Shown: one piece after another, positions 46,527-56,365 of the stretch
How positions within the stretch are numbered: the stretch's first letter is position 1
How the letters are laid out: each line of letters opens with the position of its first letter
Assembly (NCBI RefSeq): GCF_003853645.1
Contig: NZ_QTPO01000007.1
Coordinates: 143,192-207,191, forward strand
Length of the DNA: 64,000 bases
Reading direction: 5' to 3'
Source: Burkholderia sp. Bp9143
GTDB lineage: Bacteria > Pseudomonadota > Gammaproteobacteria > Burkholderiales > Burkholderiaceae
The notes under the pieces: generated by a model
Seen by the model: the letters and a program-made list of their open reading frames with translations, nothing else
What the model was told of the DNA's origin: nothing
The model's database searches: none
Made by a program: the position numbers and the translations under genes

Positions 46527-46846
46527 GGTCAGGACGATCGGTTTTCGAATGTTGTTGTCGGTGCTGCGTCTCCAGAGCCCGCTATCGGCATGGACTGGCA
46601 AGGCGCGGCCTGCGTCGTCGAGCGTGTGCCGGGCGCCGGATAGGGCACGTGACACGCACCGTCGCACCAGGATGGGGCGCGACGCGGACGAAGCGTCAAA
46701 GCGGGTGGGGGGATTCTACAGGAGCGCGAAATACGCGCGCGCGGGGCTGCGCCGAGGAATGCTTCGGACTTCGCGGAGCCGAAAAGCACGCGGCGCGGCA
46801 GGCGGGTGAACCGCTTGCCGCGCCGCGCGGGACAGGGTCGGTGCGA
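46527..46846. other. Interval between the MHS transporter and LivK-like genes
   Basis: No gene is evident. The lower part should contain the transporter promoter (minus strand); the upper part holds the terminator of the LivK-like gene at 46782-46825. Short frames here have no ribosome sites. Confidence 0.4.
46782..46825 (-). terminator. Rho-independent terminator of the LivK-like gene
   Basis: A 15-bp stem (CGGCGCGGCAGGCGG / CCGCTTGCCGCGCCG, one wobble) with loop GTGAA, followed on the minus strand by TTTT. It lies about 20 nt after the stop codon. Confidence 0.75.
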
Positions 46847-47983
46847 TCAGTTGCCGGCGATCGTGTCGACCGGCTTGAACGCGCCGTGCTCGACCTTGTA
46901 GATCGTCACCGGCGCATCCTTCAGGTCGCCCTTCGCGTCGTACGCGATGCTCGGGGCCGACACGCCCTTGATCGACACCTTGCCGAGATACGGCGTATAG
47001 ACTTTCGGGTCGGTCGAGTTCGCGTCCTTCATCGCGGTGAGCAGCGCGATCGTGCCGTCGTACGAGTAGGGCGAATAGGTGATCACGTCTTCATTGAAGC
47101 GTGCCTTGTAGCGCGATGCGTAGCCGGCGAAGCCCGGCATCTTTTCCTTCGGCAGCCCACCCATGTAGACGATCGCGCCTTCGGCCGCGTCGCCGCCGAC
47201 CTTCAGGAACGTCGGCGAGCGCGACATCTCGCCAGTCACGAATGCCGACTTCATCCCGAGTTGGCGCATCTTGCGGATCATCGGCGAAGACTGCGCATCG
47301 CCGCCGCCGTAGAAGATCGCATCCGGGTTGATGCCCTTCAGGTTGGTCAGGATCGCGGAGAAGTCGAGCGCCTTGTCGTTCGTGAAGTCGCGCTTGACGA
47401 TCGTGCCGCCCGCGGCCTGCACGGCCTTCGCGAATTCGTCGGCGATGCCCTGGCCGTAGGCCGTGCGGTCGTCGATGATCGCGATGCGCTTGAAGCGCAG
47501 CGTCTTCACCGCATACGTGCCGACGATGCGGCCGGCCTGCGCGTCGCTCGTCAGCAGCCGGTAGGTGGTCTTGTAGCCGCGCGCCGTGTATTGCGGCGAC
47601 GTCGCCATCGAGATCTGCGGCAGCCCCGCGCGATCGTACAGGTCGGACGCCGGAATGCTCGTGCCCGAGTTGAAGTGGCCGATGACCCCGCGGACGTTGT
47701 CGTCGATCAGCCGCTGCGCGACCGTCGTACCGGTGCGCGGGTCGGCCTGGTCGTCCTGCGAGTCGAGCTGGAACGTGACCGGCTTGCCGCCGATCGTCGG
47801 ATGCGTCGCGTTGAAATCGGCGATCGCGAGTTGCACGCCCTTCTGCATGTCCGCGCCGTAGTTCGACTGCGGCCCCGTCAGCGGTGCGGCGAAACCGATC
47901 TTGACGACGTCGGCGGCGATGGCGTGTGCGCCCGACAGTGCGCAGGCAGCAGCCAGCGCGACGTGCGATACCTTCAGCTTCAC
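46847..47983 (-). CDS. Branched-chain amino acid-type ABC substrate-binding protein (LivK-like), orphan
   Basis: 378 residues from GTG 47983, preceded by AAGGGG at about 8 nt; a GTG six bases earlier would be too close to it. Signal peptide ends near ALSGAHAIAADV. The body is a type-1 periplasmic-binding protein: IGFAAPLTGPQSNYGADMQKG near residue 30, GHFNSGTSIPASDLYDRAG near 95 and DDRTAYGQGIADEF near 162. Such proteins bind leucine, isoleucine, valine or amides. No permease or ATPase gene is adjacent, so it must share a transporter encoded elsewhere. Divergent from an AraC/PAS regulator. Confidence 0.83.
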   Translation of the reverse strand: MKLKVSHVALAAACALSGAHAIAADVVKIGFAAPLTGPQSNYGADMQKGVQLAIADFNATHPTIGGKPVTFQLDSQDDQADPRTGTTVAQRLIDDNVRGVIGHFNSGTSIPASDLYDRAGLPQISMATSPQYTARGYKTTYRLLTSDAQAGRIVGTYAVKTLRFKRIAIIDDRTAYGQGIADEFAKAVQAAGGTIVKRDFTNDKALDFSAILTNLKGINPDAIFYGGGDAQSSPMIRKMRQLGMKSAFVTGEMSRSPTFLKVGGDAAEGAIVYMGGLPKEKMPGFAGYASRYKARFNEDVITYSPYSYDGTIALLTAMKDANSTDPKVYTPYLGKVSIKGVSAPSIAYDAKGDLKDAPVTIYKVEHGAFKPVDTIAGN

Positions 47984-48662
47984 TTTCACTTCCCCTTGAT
48001 GGCGTGGTTGGGCCGCCGCCGGCCAGCGGGCCGGTGCGGTAAACCGGGCGAGACGTATCGGGTTGCAGGCCTTTCCGAAAGCCGTGCGGGGTGTGCCGTG
48101 TGCTGCGCGGGTTGTGCCGGAATCGGCGTGCGCGGCGGCGGCGGGATGTCGTCTCGTAACCGTTGATCGAAGTCTAGGTAGCGAAAATGCGCGCGTCTTG
48201 CGCGTTCGGTGCGTGGCCGGCGACGATTTCGGCATATCGTCGATAACCCTGATATATGCTGAAATCGTCATGGCGAGTGCGCAAACGCGCCAAGACGCGA
48301 CACGCCGGCATTTCTAGGATGGCGGGTTCGGGCGCGCGTAGTCTCGGCGCCGGTGGGTTGAGCCGATGTCGCCGACCGTGAGCGACGCCAGGCAACGGGC
48401 CGGTGCGAAATCGTGTCCTCCGGACACGCGTGCGATGCAGTGGTTGCGCACACAACTGCACGGTGCATGACGTGCTTGCCAATGCATGCGATCGCCCGAT
48501 CGTCGCCGATCGGCGGCGCGTTGCGCGCACCACCGTTCGCCGGTCCGCCCGATCGCTGGCCCGCGATCTCCGCGACGCGTTCGAGACGGCGCTCCTATAA
48601 TCGACGCCATCAGCCACCCCTTCGCAGATGCCGGGATGACGACCTTTCTTGCCGCACCGCCC
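47984..48662. other. Long intergenic region between divergent LivK-like and AraC genes
   Basis: About 680 bases. It must hold two divergent promoters. An imperfect symmetric stretch GCATATC...GATATATGC lies near 48229-48258. Open frames crossing it on both strands have unlikely amino-acid composition and no ribosome sites. Confidence 0.4.
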
Positions 48663-49430
48663 ATGAGCCTGTCCGATACGTTGCGCTACCAGCCCGACAA
48701 CGCCGATCTCGGCGCGATGCTCGCGCACTTCCGCCTGCTCGAGCCGGTGTTCGACGCGCTGCCCGACGTCGCGTTCTTCGTGAAGGATGCAAACGGCCGC
48801 TACGCGCTCGTCAACCGCACGCTGGCGATGCGCTGCGGCTACAAGGACAAGCGCGACCTGCTCGGCAAGACGACCGACGAAGTGTTTCCACGCCGCTTCG
48901 GCCGGACCTATTTCGAGCAGGACATGGCGACGATCACCGCCGGCCAGCAGTTGATGGACCAGCTCGAACTGCATCTGTATCCGGGCCGTCAGCCGGGCTG
49001 GTGCCTGACCTGCAAGGAGCCGCTGCGCGACGCGGCCGGCAAGGTGGTCGGCCTCGCGGGCATCTCGCGCGACCTGAAGGCGCACGAGGGTTCGCATCCG
49101 GCCTACAGCAAGCTCGCCGACGTGGTGCAGCACATCCAGGATCACTACGTGCAGCCGCTGAACCTGAAGCAGCTCGCGCAGATGGCCGGGATGTCGGTCG
49201 CGCAGCTCGAACGCTACTTCCACAAGGTGTTTCACCTGACGCCGCGCCAGGTGCTGCTGAAAACGCGGCTCGACGCGGCCACGGCGCTGCTCGTCACACA
49301 CGACAAGGTGACGGACGTCGCGGCGCTATGCGGTTATACGGATCACAGCGCGTTTACGCGCCAGTTCAAGGCGACGGTCGGCGTGACGCCGACGGAGTAC
49401 CGGCTGATGCTGCAGGACCGGGCAGGGTGA
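48663..49430 (+). CDS. AraC-family regulator with N-terminal PAS domain
   Basis: 255 residues. Residues about 15-125 form a PAS-type sensor (FRLLEPVFDALPDVAFFVKD ... GYKDKRDLLGKTTDEVF), and about 155-250 the two AraC helix-turn-helix motifs (LKQLAQMAGMSVAQLERYF; DVAALCGYTDHSAFTRQFK). ATG 48663 or ATG 48636 are both possible; neither has a strong ribosome site. It faces the LivK-like gene and may control it in response to a small molecule or redox signal. Confidence 0.83.
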   Translation: MSLSDTLRYQPDNADLGAMLAHFRLLEPVFDALPDVAFFVKDANGRYALVNRTLAMRCGYKDKRDLLGKTTDEVFPRRFGRTYFEQDMATITAGQQLMDQLELHLYPGRQPGWCLTCKEPLRDAAGKVVGLAGISRDLKAHEGSHPAYSKLADVVQHIQDHYVQPLNLKQLAQMAGMSVAQLERYFHKVFHLTPRQVLLKTRLDAATALLVTHDKVTDVAALCGYTDHSAFTRQFKATVGVTPTEYRLMLQDRAG

Positions 49431-49504
49431 CATGACGCGCCGGCCGGGCCGGCGGGTCGGGAGGATCGGGGTGGTACGGGAGCGGGAAACGGGAAAGCGT
49501 CGGC

Positions 49505-49768
49505 TCAGCGGTAGCCGAGCCCTTTCAGGACGGCCGTGCCGTCTTCGGTCAGCCGGAAGCTCGGTGCCGTGTCGGCGTCGAGCTTGACCATCTCGACGAG
49601 GCCGGCTTCCTGCAGTGCGGGCAATTCGGGTTTGGCATTCGCGCCGATCGGTGCGTGCAGCAGCACGAGCAGCGTCGCGATTTCATGATGGCTGAGCAAA
49701 CGGCGCAGCATCGTCTTTTTCACTGGGGGGGCGGCCGGGCGGCCCGCGGGTGCATCTACGGCGCTCAT
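49505..49768 (-). CDS. Small winged-helix-like protein of unknown function
   Basis: 87 residues from ATG 49768, which has AGGAGG at 6 nt. After a Pro/Ala-rich start, residues 24-87 look like a winged helix (HHEIATLLVLLHAP ... LPALQEAGLVEMV ... FRLTEDGTAVLKGLG), similar to the DNA-binding core of MarR/PadR-like proteins. It could be a transcription factor or an anti-factor. No partner gene is evident. Confidence 0.65.
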   Translation of the reverse strand: MSAVDAPAGRPAAPPVKKTMLRRLLSHHEIATLLVLLHAPIGANAKPELPALQEAGLVEMVKLDADTAPSFRLTEDGTAVLKGLGYR

Positions 49769-50055
49769 CGCTGTCCTCCTTTTCGGGATATCCGTCGGGT
49801 TACTGGTTGCGGATGGTGCCGTCGAAGACTTAAGCGATTCTTAAAACCGCGGGGGCCGCGCGGATGATGCAGTGCGGCAAGCATTACCGGATGTAACCCC
49901 CGCCGGGCGGCCGTTTCGGGTCGCGAGCGGTCAGCCTTGCCGGACGGGGCACCGCCGCGACATTCGCCACGATGGTGCGTCCGCGCGGCGGGCGCCGTGG
50001 GGTCGGTGCGGTTTCCCCATTCAATCCGACCCCGAAACGAAACTCCGTTGCGCCC

Positions 50056-51948
50056 TTATTTCCTGCGCTGGGCCTGCGCCGCGAGCCGCACGGCCGCGTT
50101 GGTCGCGCCATAGCCGTCGTAGCCACCGCGCCGCTCGACGATTTCGAGCGAGAAGCGGTTGTCGACCAGTTCTGTATACGCGTGCAGGAATTCGCCGCCG
50201 TTTTCGTCGCGGTCGTACAGCAGATGGTGCGCGCTGAGCGTGTCGATCAGCTCGTCCGGCAGCGCGTAGCGCGCGGCGAGATCGTCGTAGTAGTTCGGCG
50301 GGATCCGCAGGAACGGCACGCCGTCGGCCGCGAACGCGGCAACCGTCTTCACGATGTCGTCGGTCCGGAACGCGACGTGGTTCAGTCCCGTGCCGTGATA
50401 GCGGTCGAGCGATTCGGCGACGGCTGTATGGCGGTCGACCGACGCATTCAGCGCGATCCGCACCGAGCCGTCCGCGCTGCGCACCGCACGGCTGCGCATC
50501 AGTCCGTACGGATCGGGCACGAGCCAGCTGCGCTCGGCCTCGAAGCCGAAGGCGGTCTTGAAGAACAGGATCCACGTATCGAGCGCGTCGGCCGGCAGCG
50601 CGAGGCAGACGTGGTCGATGCCCGTCAGCGGGCCGACCTCGCTCGGGCCGTCGATGTCGGTCAGCACGAAATCCGATTCATACAGGGTCGGCGCGTTCGG
50701 CGCCTCGTCGACGAAGTATTCGAGGCTGCCGTCCGGCGCCTGCACGCTCGGCAGCACGCGCTCGTTCGGGCCGACGCGCCCGGAAAACGGCGCGTAGCCG
50801 AAGCCGGCCGCGCGTTCGACCGCCACTTTCGCATCGTCGACGCGGAACGCCGACGCACACAGCGACAACCCGTGCTGCTGGAAGAACGCGTCGGCGAACG
50901 AATCTCGCTCGGCGTTCAGCACGATCGATGCGGCGCCGTGCTGGAACAGCGTCACGTCCTTCGACCGATGGCGGCCCGCGAGCCGGAACCGCATCCGGCC
51001 GAGCCATTCGCCGACGGTGGCCGCCGCCTGCGCGTCGACCGCGAATTCGATGAACTGGAACCCGACGTGCGCCGGCGGCGCCGGCGGCGCGAACAGCGGC
51101 TGGTCAGCGGCCGGTGTGCGGCCGTCCTGCGCGAGCCGCGCGCGCGTCAATTCTTCCAGATAGAGCAGCGAGCGGTGGCCGTCGGCGGCCGTGATCGCGG
51201 TCGGCGCGGCGCGGAAGCCGTCGTTGAAGATCTCGAGCGACAGCGGCCCCGTATAACCGGACTCGATCACGCGAGCCGTGAAGCGCGCGAGGTCGAAGTC
51301 GCCCTGGCCGGGGAACGAGCGGTAGTGGCGGCTCCATTCGAGCACGTCCATCGCGAGCTTCGGCGCATCCGCGATCTGCACGAACGCGATCCGGTCGCCC
51401 GGGATGTCGGCGATCGCGTCCGGCGAATCGTCGAGCGACAGCGTATGGAAGCTGTCGAGCGCGAGGCCGAGATGCGGGCTGTTCACCGCGTTCACGAGCT
51501 GCCACGCATGGCTGTACCGGTTCACGACGCGGCCCCACGCGAGCGCCTCGTACGCGGCGACCACGCCGGCCTGCCGCGCGGCTTCGGCGAGCGCGCCGAG
51601 CTGGTCGACCAGCAGCGCGTCGTCCGCGATCGTATCGGGCGACACGTTGCTGCACACCAGGATGCGGTCGGTGCCGAGCGCGTGCATCACGTCGAACTTG
51701 CGGCGGATGCGGTCGAGATTGCGGGCGAGCTGGGCCGGGCTCACGCCCTCGAAGTCGCGAAACGGCTGGAACAGCACGATGTCGAGGCCGAGATCGGCGG
51801 CCATGCGCCGCACGTCGGCGGGCGATCCGTCGAAGTAGACGAGGTCGTTCTCGAAGATTTCGACACCGTCGAAGCCGGCGGCCTGGATGGCGGTGAGCTT
51901 CTCGGCGAGGGTGCCGGACAGTGACACGGTGGCGATCGAGCGCTGCAT
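50056..51948 (-). CDS. quiC: 3-dehydroshikimate dehydratase fused to an HPPD-like domain (QuiC)
   Basis: 630 residues. Residues 1-280 are a sugar-phosphate isomerase/epimerase-type TIM barrel (SLSGTLAEKLTAIQAAGFDG; metal ligands in YEALAWGR near 133, LDSFHT near 164, LEIFND near 240). Residues about 290-620 are two glyoxalase-type modules of a hydroxyphenylpyruvate dioxygenase-like domain (GIDHVCLALP near 437, GLNHVAFRTDDIV near 517). The first half converts 3-dehydroshikimate to protocatechuate; fused forms of this kind are known in Pseudomonas. Divergent from aroQ-QsuD-MFS with which it completes quinate/shikimate breakdown. Confidence 0.88.
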   Translation of the reverse strand: MQRSIATVSLSGTLAEKLTAIQAAGFDGVEIFENDLVYFDGSPADVRRMAADLGLDIVLFQPFRDFEGVSPAQLARNLDRIRRKFDVMHALGTDRILVCSNVSPDTIADDALLVDQLGALAEAARQAGVVAAYEALAWGRVVNRYSHAWQLVNAVNSPHLGLALDSFHTLSLDDSPDAIADIPGDRIAFVQIADAPKLAMDVLEWSRHYRSFPGQGDFDLARFTARVIESGYTGPLSLEIFNDGFRAAPTAITAADGHRSLLYLEELTRARLAQDGRTPAADQPLFAPPAPPAHVGFQFIEFAVDAQAAATVGEWLGRMRFRLAGRHRSKDVTLFQHGAASIVLNAERDSFADAFFQQHGLSLCASAFRVDDAKVAVERAAGFGYAPFSGRVGPNERVLPSVQAPDGSLEYFVDEAPNAPTLYESDFVLTDIDGPSEVGPLTGIDHVCLALPADALDTWILFFKTAFGFEAERSWLVPDPYGLMRSRAVRSADGSVRIALNASVDRHTAVAESLDRYHGTGLNHVAFRTDDIVKTVAAFAADGVPFLRIPPNYYDDLAARYALPDELIDTLSAHHLLYDRDENGGEFLHAYTELVDNRFSLEIVERRGGYDGYGATNAAVRLAAQAQRRK

Positions 51949-52113
51949 GGGCGAATCCTGCGGATGAGCGGGGTGTGGCGTCGGCCGAATCGGGCTGGAA
52001 TGAACCAGTCGTTGAATTCACGACGAACGCCATATCCCGAATTTACTAGGGGAGTGAGATGAATTATACAAACTAACTAGATGGTACAAATTAGCGAAAA
52101 CCCGAAAAGACAT

Positions 52114-52131
52114 TGCGCTTGCGCAAGCGCA
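52114..52131. promoter_or_regulatory. Perfect 18-bp palindrome in the quiC/aroQ promoter region
   Basis: TGCGCTTGCGCAAGCGCA is its own reverse complement, between divergent quiC and aroQ, 75 nt before the aroQ start. An AT-richer stretch with repeated ACAAA/CTAACTAG elements (52060-52095) lies next to it. A dimeric regulator site is likely. Confidence 0.6.
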
Positions 52132-52205
52132 CACTAGCGCCAATTCTTGACGTCAGGGGCCGAAGTCGGCTAGCGATTCGCCCCCGTTTCTGGAGCAAAA
52201 CCGAC

Positions 52206-52661
52206 ATGAGCAAGCACAAGGTACTGGTGCTGAACGGCCCGAACCTGAATCTGCTGGGGACCCGCGAGCCCCATATCTACGGCGCGGAGACCCTCGCCGA
52301 CCTCGAGCAGCGTTGCCGCACGGCGGCCGACGGGCTCGGGCTGGAGATCGACTTCCGCCAGTCGAACGCCGAGCACCAGCTGATCGACTGGCTGCATGCC
52401 GCGCGTCACGACACGCACGGCATCGTGATCAACCCGGCTGCCTATACGCATACGTCGGTCGCGCTGGCCGACGCGCTGTCCGCGATCGCGAAACCCGTGA
52501 TCGAGGTGCATATCTCCAACGTGCACCGCCGCGAGGCATTCCGTCACCACTCGTACGTGTCGGCGGTAGCCGAAGCCGTGATCTGCGGCTGCGGCACCGA
52601 AGGCTACGTATTCGCGCTGCAGCGCCTGTCGACCCTTTTTGCCCAGGGAGCCGCACGATGA
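52206..52661 (+). CDS. aroQ: Type II 3-dehydroquinate dehydratase
   Basis: 151 residues, the normal length of the dodecameric type II enzyme. Motifs: [17 protein letters not shown] (10-26, with Asn12, Arg19, Tyr24), [13 protein letters not shown] (52-64), [10 protein letters not shown] (75-84) and the active-site His in [18 protein letters not shown] (about 100-117). It interconverts 3-dehydroquinate and 3-dehydroshikimate. Because it is in an operon with a QsuD-like dehydrogenase and faces QuiC, it probably serves catabolism (QuiB role) here. The stop overlaps the next start. Confidence 0.93.
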   Translation: MSKHKVLVLNGPNLNLLGTREPHIYGAETLADLEQRCRTAADGLGLEIDFRQSNAEHQLIDWLHAARHDTHGIVINPAAYTHTSVALADALSAIAKPVIEVHISNVHRREAFRHHSYVSAVAEAVICGCGTEGYVFALQRLSTLFAQGAAR

Positions 52662-53512
52662 GCCGCCCGTCTTTTCTGATCGGCCTGATCGGCCAGGGCA
52701 TCGGCGGTTCGCTGTCGCCCGCGATGCATGAGGAAGAAGGATTCCGCCAGGGATTCGGCTACGTGTACCGGCGCATCGATCTCGACGCGCTCGGCCTGAC
52801 CGTCGACGCGCTGCCGCAACTGCTCGATGCCGCGCAGCGGATGGGCTACAACGGGCTCAACATCACGCATCCGTGCAAGCAGCGCGTGATCGAGCACCTC
52901 GACGCGCTGTCGGACGACGCGCGCGCGCTGGGCGCGGTGAACACCGTGCTGTTCAAGGACGGCAAGCGGATCGGCCACAACACCGACTGGTCGGGTTTCG
53001 CGAAGTCGTTCCGCCGCGGGCTGCCCGATGCGTCACTCGAGCGTGTCGTCCAGCTCGGCGCGGGCGGCGCGGGTGCGGCCGTCGCGCATGCGGCGCTGCA
53101 GATGGGCGCCGCCGAACTGACGATCTTCGACGTCGACGGCACGCGTGCCGCCGCGCTCGCAGGCGATCTGCAGCAGCGCTTCCCGGCCGCGCGGGTCACG
53201 CCGGGTAGCGATCTCGCGGCCGCGATGCACGCCGCGACGGGCCTGATCCATGCCACGCCGACCGGCATGGCCAAGCATCCGGGCCTGCCGCTGCCGGCCG
53301 AACTGCTCCATGCGGGGATCTGGGTGGCCGACATCGTGTATTTCCCGCTCGAAACCGAACTGATCCGCGCGGCGCGCGCGGCCGGTTGCGCGACGCTGCC
53401 GGGCGGCGGGATGGCCGTGTACCAGGCCGTCGATGCATTCGAGATCTTCACCGGACGTACGCCGGACGACGAGCGGATGTTCGAACACTTTCAGTCGCTC
53501 GTCGCGCGCTGA
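52658..53512 (+). CDS. Quinate/shikimate dehydrogenase, NAD-type (QsuD-like)
   Basis: 284 residues of the shikimate dehydrogenase family. N-terminal substrate site [14 protein letters not shown] near residue 16, catalytic Lys in [10 protein letters not shown] near 68 and Asp in [10 protein letters not shown] near 108 are present. The dinucleotide fold [12 protein letters not shown] (near 132) is followed by FDVDGTRA; the acid residue at the end of strand 2, instead of NRT/Arg, favours NAD over NADP and matches catabolic QsuD enzymes. ATG 52658 overlaps the aroQ stop. Confidence 0.88.
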   Translation: MSRPSFLIGLIGQGIGGSLSPAMHEEEGFRQGFGYVYRRIDLDALGLTVDALPQLLDAAQRMGYNGLNITHPCKQRVIEHLDALSDDARALGAVNTVLFKDGKRIGHNTDWSGFAKSFRRGLPDASLERVVQLGAGGAGAAVAHAALQMGAAELTIFDVDGTRAAALAGDLQQRFPAARVTPGSDLAAAMHAATGLIHATPTGMAKHPGLPLPAELLHAGIWVADIVYFPLETELIRAARAAGCATLPGGGMAVYQAVDAFEIFTGRTPDDERMFEHFQSLVAR

Positions 53513-53554
53513 CCCTTCGACTTACTAGCTGTAAAGAGAGACCAGGAGACGACC

Positions 53555-54898
53555 ATGCAGCACACCACCCACACGAACGCCGCGCCCGCGCAGGCGGCCG
53601 GCACGGTCCGGCGGACATCGGCGCGCTACAAGATTCTCGCGCTGCTCGCGATCGGCACGATGATCAACTATCTCGACCGTACCGTGCTGGGGGTGGCTGC
53701 GCCGCAGCTCACCAAGGAGCTCGGCATCAACGCGGCCGTGATGGGCATCATGTTCTCCGCGTTTTCGTGGACGTACGTCGCGATGCAGGTGCCGGGCGGC
53801 TTGTTTCTCGACCGCTTCGGCAGCAAGATCACCTATTACTGGTCGATGACGCTGTGGTCGCTGTGCACGTTGCTGCAGGGCTTCGTGCCCGGCGTCGGGA
53901 CGCTGCTCGCGTGCCGGCTCGGCCTCGGCGTCGCGGAGGCGCCGTGCTTCCCGACCAACAGCCGCGTCGTCGCGACGTGGTTCCCGCAGAACGAACGGGC
54001 GATGGCGACCGGCACCTATACCGTCGGCGAGTACATCGGTCTGGCGTTCTTCAGCCCCGTGCTGTTCGCGCTGATGGGTGCATTCGGCTGGCGGTCGCTG
54101 TTCTGGGTGGTCGGCGCGGTCGGCATCGTGTTCGGCTTCGTCTGGTGGAAGTTCTATCACGAGCCGCGCAACCATCCGGCAGCAAACTCCGAAGAACTCG
54201 CGTACATCGAAGCGGGCGGCGGTCTCGTGCACGGTGCGCGCAAGGATGGCGACAAGGGCGGCAAGCCCGCGCAGGCCAAGTTCAGCTGGTCGATGGCCGG
54301 TCAGCTGCTGAAGAAGCGCCAGCTCGCGGGTATCTGCCTCGGCCAGTTCGCCGGCAACTCGACGCTCGTATTCTTCCTGACCTGGTTCCCGACCTATCTC
54401 GCGACCGAGCGCCACATGGGCTGGCTGAAGATCGGCTTCTTCGCGGTGATGCCGTTCATCGCCGCGTCGGTCGGCGTGATGTTCGGCGGGATCTTCTCCG
54501 ACTGGCTGCTGCGTCGCGGCAAGTCCGCGAACCTCGCGCGCAAGCTGCCGATCATCGCGGGCCTGCTGCTCGCGTCGACGATCATTCTCGCGAACTACGT
54601 GAAGAGCAACGAAGCCGTGATCGCGATCATGTCGGTGGCGTTCTTCGCGCAGGGGATGGCCGCGCTCGGCTGGACGCTCGTGTCCGACATCGCGCCGGAC
54701 GGCCTGCTCGGCGTGACGGGCGGCATCTTCAACTTCGCGGCGAACCTCGCAGGCATCGTCACGCCGCTGGTCGTCGGCTTCATCGTCGCATCGACCGGGT
54801 CGTTCGTCGGCGCGCTCGTGTTCATCGGCGTGATCGCGCTGATCGGTGCGCTGTCGTACATCTTCGTCGTCGGCGACATCAAGCGGATCGAGCTGTAA
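53555..54898 (+). CDS. MFS transporter (ACS family), probable quinate/shikimate importer
   Basis: 447 residues, twelve helices. Marks: TMINYLDRTVLGVAAPQL near residue 34, LFLDRFGSKITYYW near 85 and AEAPCFPTNSRVVATWF near 128, typical for anion:cation symporters of the ACS group. In one operon with aroQ and the QsuD-like dehydrogenase, so import of quinate or shikimate is likely. Followed by a terminator. Confidence 0.83.
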   Translation: MQHTTHTNAAPAQAAGTVRRTSARYKILALLAIGTMINYLDRTVLGVAAPQLTKELGINAAVMGIMFSAFSWTYVAMQVPGGLFLDRFGSKITYYWSMTLWSLCTLLQGFVPGVGTLLACRLGLGVAEAPCFPTNSRVVATWFPQNERAMATGTYTVGEYIGLAFFSPVLFALMGAFGWRSLFWVVGAVGIVFGFVWWKFYHEPRNHPAANSEELAYIEAGGGLVHGARKDGDKGGKPAQAKFSWSMAGQLLKKRQLAGICLGQFAGNSTLVFFLTWFPTYLATERHMGWLKIGFFAVMPFIAASVGVMFGGIFSDWLLRRGKSANLARKLPIIAGLLLASTIILANYVKSNEAVIAIMSVAFFAQGMAALGWTLVSDIAPDGLLGVTGGIFNFAANLAGIVTPLVVGFIVASTGSFVGALVFIGVIALIGALSYIFVVGDIKRIEL

Positions 54899-54927
54899 GT
54901 ACCGGCTCCACGCACTCTCGGTGCGTT

Positions 54928-54965
54928 CGCCCGGCGACCTTGGGTCGCTGGGCTTTTTTGTTTTT
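54928..54965 (+). terminator. Rho-independent terminator after the quinate operon
   Basis: CCCGGCGACC and GGTCGCTGGG (one wobble pair) with a 3-nt loop, followed by TTTTTT. About 30 nt after the transporter stop. Confidence 0.85.
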
Positions 54966-55000
54966 GTCCCCGATTGCGGCGCCGGTTCATGCGTCAGCGC

Positions 55001-56110
55001 TCACGCGCGCTGCACGGCAATCCCGAGCGATTCGACCGCCTGCGCGATCGCCGCGACCGCACGCCGGATGTCGCCGGCATCGATCGCGCCGATGCAGCCG
55101 ACGCGGAACGTCTCGAGTTGCGTCAGCTTGCCCGGATACAGGATGAAGCCCGCGTCGCGCACCGCGTCGTAGAAGCGGCGGAAATCGTAGGCCGGATGGT
55201 CGGGCGCATGGAACGTGACGATCACGGGCGCCTGCACGCTGGCGTCGAGGAACGGCGTGAAGCCGAGCGCGCGCATCGATTCGACCAGCGTCCGGCAGTT
55301 CTCCGCATAGCGCGCACCGCGCGCAGGCTGGCCGCCTTCGGCCAGGTACTGGTCGAGCGCGGCGCGCAGTGCCGCGATCACGTGGGTCGGCGGCGTGAAG
55401 CGCCACTGGCCCGTCTTGCGCAGGTACGCGTCCTGATCGTGCAGGTCGAGCGCGAGCGACGGCGAAATGCCTTCGCTCGCGTCGAGCGCGGCGCGCCGCA
55501 CGATCGCGAACCCCATCCCCGGCACGCCCTCCAGGCATTTGCCGCTCGCCGAGATCAGCGCGTCGATCCCGCTGTCCGCCAGCGCGATCGGCAGGGCGCC
55601 GAACGAACTCATCGCGTCGACGATCAGCCGCTTGCCGTGCCGCCGGCACACGGCCGCGATCGCGTCGAGCGGATTCAGGATGCCGGCGCTCGTTTCCAGG
55701 TGCACCAGCGCGACATGCGTGATGCGCGGCTCGCGCGCGAACGCGGCTTCGACCGCGGCAGGGTCGACCGCTGCGTCCTCGCCGAATGGCAGCGCGATCG
55801 CCTCGATGCCGAGCCGCCCGAGGATCTTCAGGATGCGCGCGCAATACGCGCCGTTGTCCGGCACCAGCACGACGCCGTCGCGCGGCACCAGCGTGCCGAG
55901 CGCGGCCTCGACCGAAAACGTGCCGCTGCCTTGCATCGGCACGCACACGTATTCGTCGCCGCCGCGCGCGATCGCGACGAGATCCGCGCAGACACGGGCC
56001 GTCAACTGATTGAAAGCGGCGTCCCACGAGCCCCAGTCATGTTGCATTGCGTGGCGTGTTGTGGCGGACGTGGTGAGCGGGCCGGGTGTGAGCAGGATCG
56101 GGTCGGACAT
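55001..56110 (-). CDS. phnW: 2-aminoethylphosphonate--pyruvate transaminase
   Basis: 369 residues, class V PLP enzyme. N-terminal [11 protein letters not shown] (5-15), PLP region [12 protein letters not shown] (62-73), Asp165 in [10 protein letters not shown] and Schiff-base Lys191 ([12 protein letters not shown]). It converts 2-aminoethylphosphonate and pyruvate to phosphonoacetaldehyde and alanine, the first breakdown step. ATG 56110 gives the usual N-terminus. Divergent from phnSTUV-phnA-phnY. Confidence 0.92.
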   Translation of the reverse strand: MSDPILLTPGPLTTSATTRHAMQHDWGSWDAAFNQLTARVCADLVAIARGGDEYVCVPMQGSGTFSVEAALGTLVPRDGVVLVPDNGAYCARILKILGRLGIEAIALPFGEDAAVDPAAVEAAFAREPRITHVALVHLETSAGILNPLDAIAAVCRRHGKRLIVDAMSSFGALPIALADSGIDALISASGKCLEGVPGMGFAIVRRAALDASEGISPSLALDLHDQDAYLRKTGQWRFTPPTHVIAALRAALDQYLAEGGQPARGARYAENCRTLVESMRALGFTPFLDASVQAPVIVTFHAPDHPAYDFRRFYDAVRDAGFILYPGKLTQLETFRVGCIGAIDAGDIRRAVAAIAQAVESLGIAVQRA

Positions 56111-56365
56111 GGCTTTTCTCCAGCAAAGATCGGATGAAACGCCGGGGCGGCATTTCTGAATGACTTGCACGATATTGGCAAAATGTGTCATTTTTTGGAA
56201 ATTGTGGCACGCGTCACGGCGTTGTCATCGAACGCTGTGATCCTTCGGTTGCCGCGCGAAACCACCTGCAGCGCGGCAGCGAGGCAGGCCGGTTGTCGGT
56301 CTGTCCGACTAACAGGAGCCGGATCGTGCCCCGGCCGCTTGGTGTTCCGCCTACGGAGAAGTGAG

